Shown here in pieces: positions 62,732-64,000 of a DNA stretch of 64,000 nt (the first letter of the stretch is position 1; each line of letters opens with the position of its first letter). The notes under the pieces are model-generated. The model worked only from the letters and a program-made list of their open reading frames with translations, was not told where the DNA came from and did not search any database. The translations under genes were made by a program, and so were the position numbers. The stretch is taken from assembly GCF_036002505.1 (NCBI RefSeq), contig NZ_DASYTH010000121.1:1-64000 (forward strand), in the 5' to 3' direction. The stretch is from DASYTH01 sp036002505. Its GTDB lineage: Bacteria; Actinomycetota; Actinomycetes; Mycobacteriales; Pseudonocardiaceae.

Positions 62732-63661
62732 ATGGACGCCACCATCGAGGTCCGCGGGCTGCGCAAGACCTACGGGTCCGTCGTCGCCGTGGACGAGCTG
62801 TCGTTCACCGTGGCCCCGGGGCAGGTCACCGGTTTCGTCGGGCCGAACGGCGCGGGCAAGTCGACCACCATGCGGATGGTCCTCGGCCTGGACGCCCCGG
62901 ACGCGGGCACGGCGCTGGTCGGCGGCCGGCCGTACCGGGACATCCCGGTGCCGCTGACCGCGCTCGGCGCACTGCTCGACGCCGGCGCGGTGCACCCCGG
63001 CCGGCGCGCCCGCGACCACCTGCTCTGGTTGGCGCACTACAACGGCCTGCCGGCCCGGCGGGTGGACGAGGTGCTCGAGCTGGTCGGCCTCGCCACCGTC
63101 GCCAGGCGCCGGGCCGGCGGCTTCTCCCTGGGCATGCGCCAGCGGCTCGGGATCGCCGCGGCGCTGCTCGGAGACCCGCCGGTGCTGATGTTCGACGAGC
63201 CGGTCAACGGCCTGGACCCGGAGGGCATCGTCTGGATCCGGGGCCTGCTGCGCCGGCTCGCCGGGGAGGGCCGGGCCATCCTGGTGTCCAGCCACCTGAT
63301 GGGCGAGCTGGAGGGCACCGCGGACCACCTGGTGGTGATCGGCCGCGGCCGGCTGATCGCCGACACCACCGTGCGTGAGCTGCTGGCGGCCGCATCCGGC
63401 GATCGCGTGGTGCTGCGTACCTCGGACCGGTCGGGGGCGATGTCGGTCCTGGCCAACGCCGGCGCCACGGTGGCGGCCACTGACCGTGATCGGGTGACGG
63501 TCAGTGGCCTGCCATCCGAACAGGTGGTCGCGCTGCTCACCCAGCAGGGGTTGCCGTTCTCCGAGGTGGCCGCCCACCGCGCATCGCTCGAAGAGGCGTA
63601 CATGGAGCTCACCCGGGACACGGTCGAGTTCTCCGGCGCCGGCCAGGAGGGCGAGCGATGA
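62732..63661 (+). CDS. ABC transporter ATP-binding protein
   Basis: 309 residues. Walker A GPNGAGKST, signature FSLGMRQRLGIA, Walker B VLMFDEPVNGLDP and H-loop LVSSHLMGELE. It is of the drug/bacitracin exporter type. The adjoining permease start overlaps its stop (ATGA). Confidence 0.95.
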   Translation: MDATIEVRGLRKTYGSVVAVDELSFTVAPGQVTGFVGPNGAGKSTTMRMVLGLDAPDAGTALVGGRPYRDIPVPLTALGALLDAGAVHPGRRARDHLLWLAHYNGLPARRVDEVLELVGLATVARRRAGGFSLGMRQRLGIAAALLGDPPVLMFDEPVNGLDPEGIVWIRGLLRRLAGEGRAILVSSHLMGELEGTADHLVVIGRGRLIADTTVRELLAAASGDRVVLRTSDRSGAMSVLANAGATVAATDRDRVTVSGLPSEQVVALLTQQGLPFSEVAAHRASLEEAYMELTRDTVEFSGAGQEGER

Positions 63662-64000
63662 CCGGCCGGGACGGCTTCACCCAGGTGCTGCGGGGCGAGC
63701 TGACGAAGCTGGTGACGGTGCGCAGCACGGTGTGGTGCGTACTGGCCACGATCGGGCTGACCGTCCTGCTGACCACGCTGGCGACCTCGGTGGGCTCCAC
63801 CAACGCCAACGAGGGCCCCCGGTTCGTCGACGAGTTCCACTTCGTGCACCAGCCGCTCACCGGCGACGGCACCGTGACCGCCCACGTGGTGAGCCAGGAA
63901 CGCAGCCAGGAGTGGGCCAAGGCCGGCATCATGATCAAGGCTGGCGCGGCCAACGGCGCGCCGTACGCGGCGATCATGGTCACGCCCGATCACGGCGTCC
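63658..64000 (+). CDS. ABC transporter permease, N-terminal part (runs off the window)
   Basis: At least 114 residues. FTQVLRGELTKLVTVRSTVW and a first membrane segment (VLATIGLTVLLTTLATSV) are the start of an ABC-2 type permease. What follows is unusual: TVTAHVVSQERSQEWAKAGI and GAPYAAIMVTPDHGV resemble a LamG/DUF1349-like beta-sandwich, placed outside the membrane. The 3' part is missing. Confidence 0.85.
   Translation, partial: MTGRDGFTQVLRGELTKLVTVRSTVWCVLATIGLTVLLTTLATSVGSTNANEGPRFVDEFHFVHQPLTGDGTVTAHVVSQERSQEWAKAGIMIKAGAANGAPYAAIMVTPDHGV

Overview
The window comes from a high-GC actinobacterium, most probably of the family Pseudonocardiaceae (Amycolatopsis-like). Evidence: uniformly GC-rich codon third positions, frequent GTG/TTG starts, XRE-DUF397 and DUF664 families, an ergothioneine operon, and gene order shared with mycobacteria. 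No rRNA or tRNA gene, CRISPR array, prophage or complete insertion sequence was seen.

Layout. 0-7 kb: a VOC protein, an AAA ATPase/VWA pair, an LtrA-like membrane protein and small actinobacterial genes. 7-25 kb: a block collinear with Mycobacterium tuberculosis Rv1475c-Rv1485 in mirrored order (ferrochelatase, enoyl-ACP reductase, fabG, VWA, DUF58, MoxR, NlpC/P60 hydrolase, aconitase). It is interrupted by accessory genes: a DUF5753-type XRE regulator carrying an in-frame 261-bp insertion, a DUF397 gene, and a cyclase-like/NB-ARC/TPR STAND protein. 25-37 kb: transporters, two paralogous secreted hydrolases, a TetR-P450 pair and an ergothioneine operon in which egtC and egtD are fused. At 37.3 kb lies an AcnR-type repressor, about 12 kb from the aconitase gene; sites fitting the known AcnR operator stand before both genes. 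38-44 kb: two CNNM/CBS proteins, an aldo-keto reductase, a TetR regulator with two operator boxes before its divergent SDR partner, and a frameshifted HNH endonuclease. 44-51.5 kb: a second mycobacterial block (gcvP with a tandem glycine riboswitch, MerR, DUF151, FtsR-like MerR, garA, gcvH, pgsA; compare Rv1822-Rv1832). 52-64 kb: an FAD oxidase, a 5'-truncated MFS gene, an acyl-CoA synthetase, an AbiEi/DUF559 gene between inverted repeat arrays, an MMPL transporter, a dienoyl-CoA isomerase-like protein, a NarL two-component system and an ABC exporter whose permease runs off the window.

The most unusual content is between genes. (a) Arrays of 7-8 bp boxes recur at exactly 21-nt spacing. Two are built as three boxes plus three inverted boxes (32747-32875, 41534-41651). 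Two others face each other around the single DUF559 gene and form a 36-bp inverted repeat (33/36). (b) There is a dispersed family of long hairpins (partial at 1-31, then 9211, 18906, 28840, 39366, 54052). One lies inside a MITE-like insertion and one abuts a truncated gene. (c) A second hairpin family has the core AAGCAACGT (25389, 51941). (d) A 13-bp palindrome, GTCCACAGTGGAC, recurs inside reading frames.
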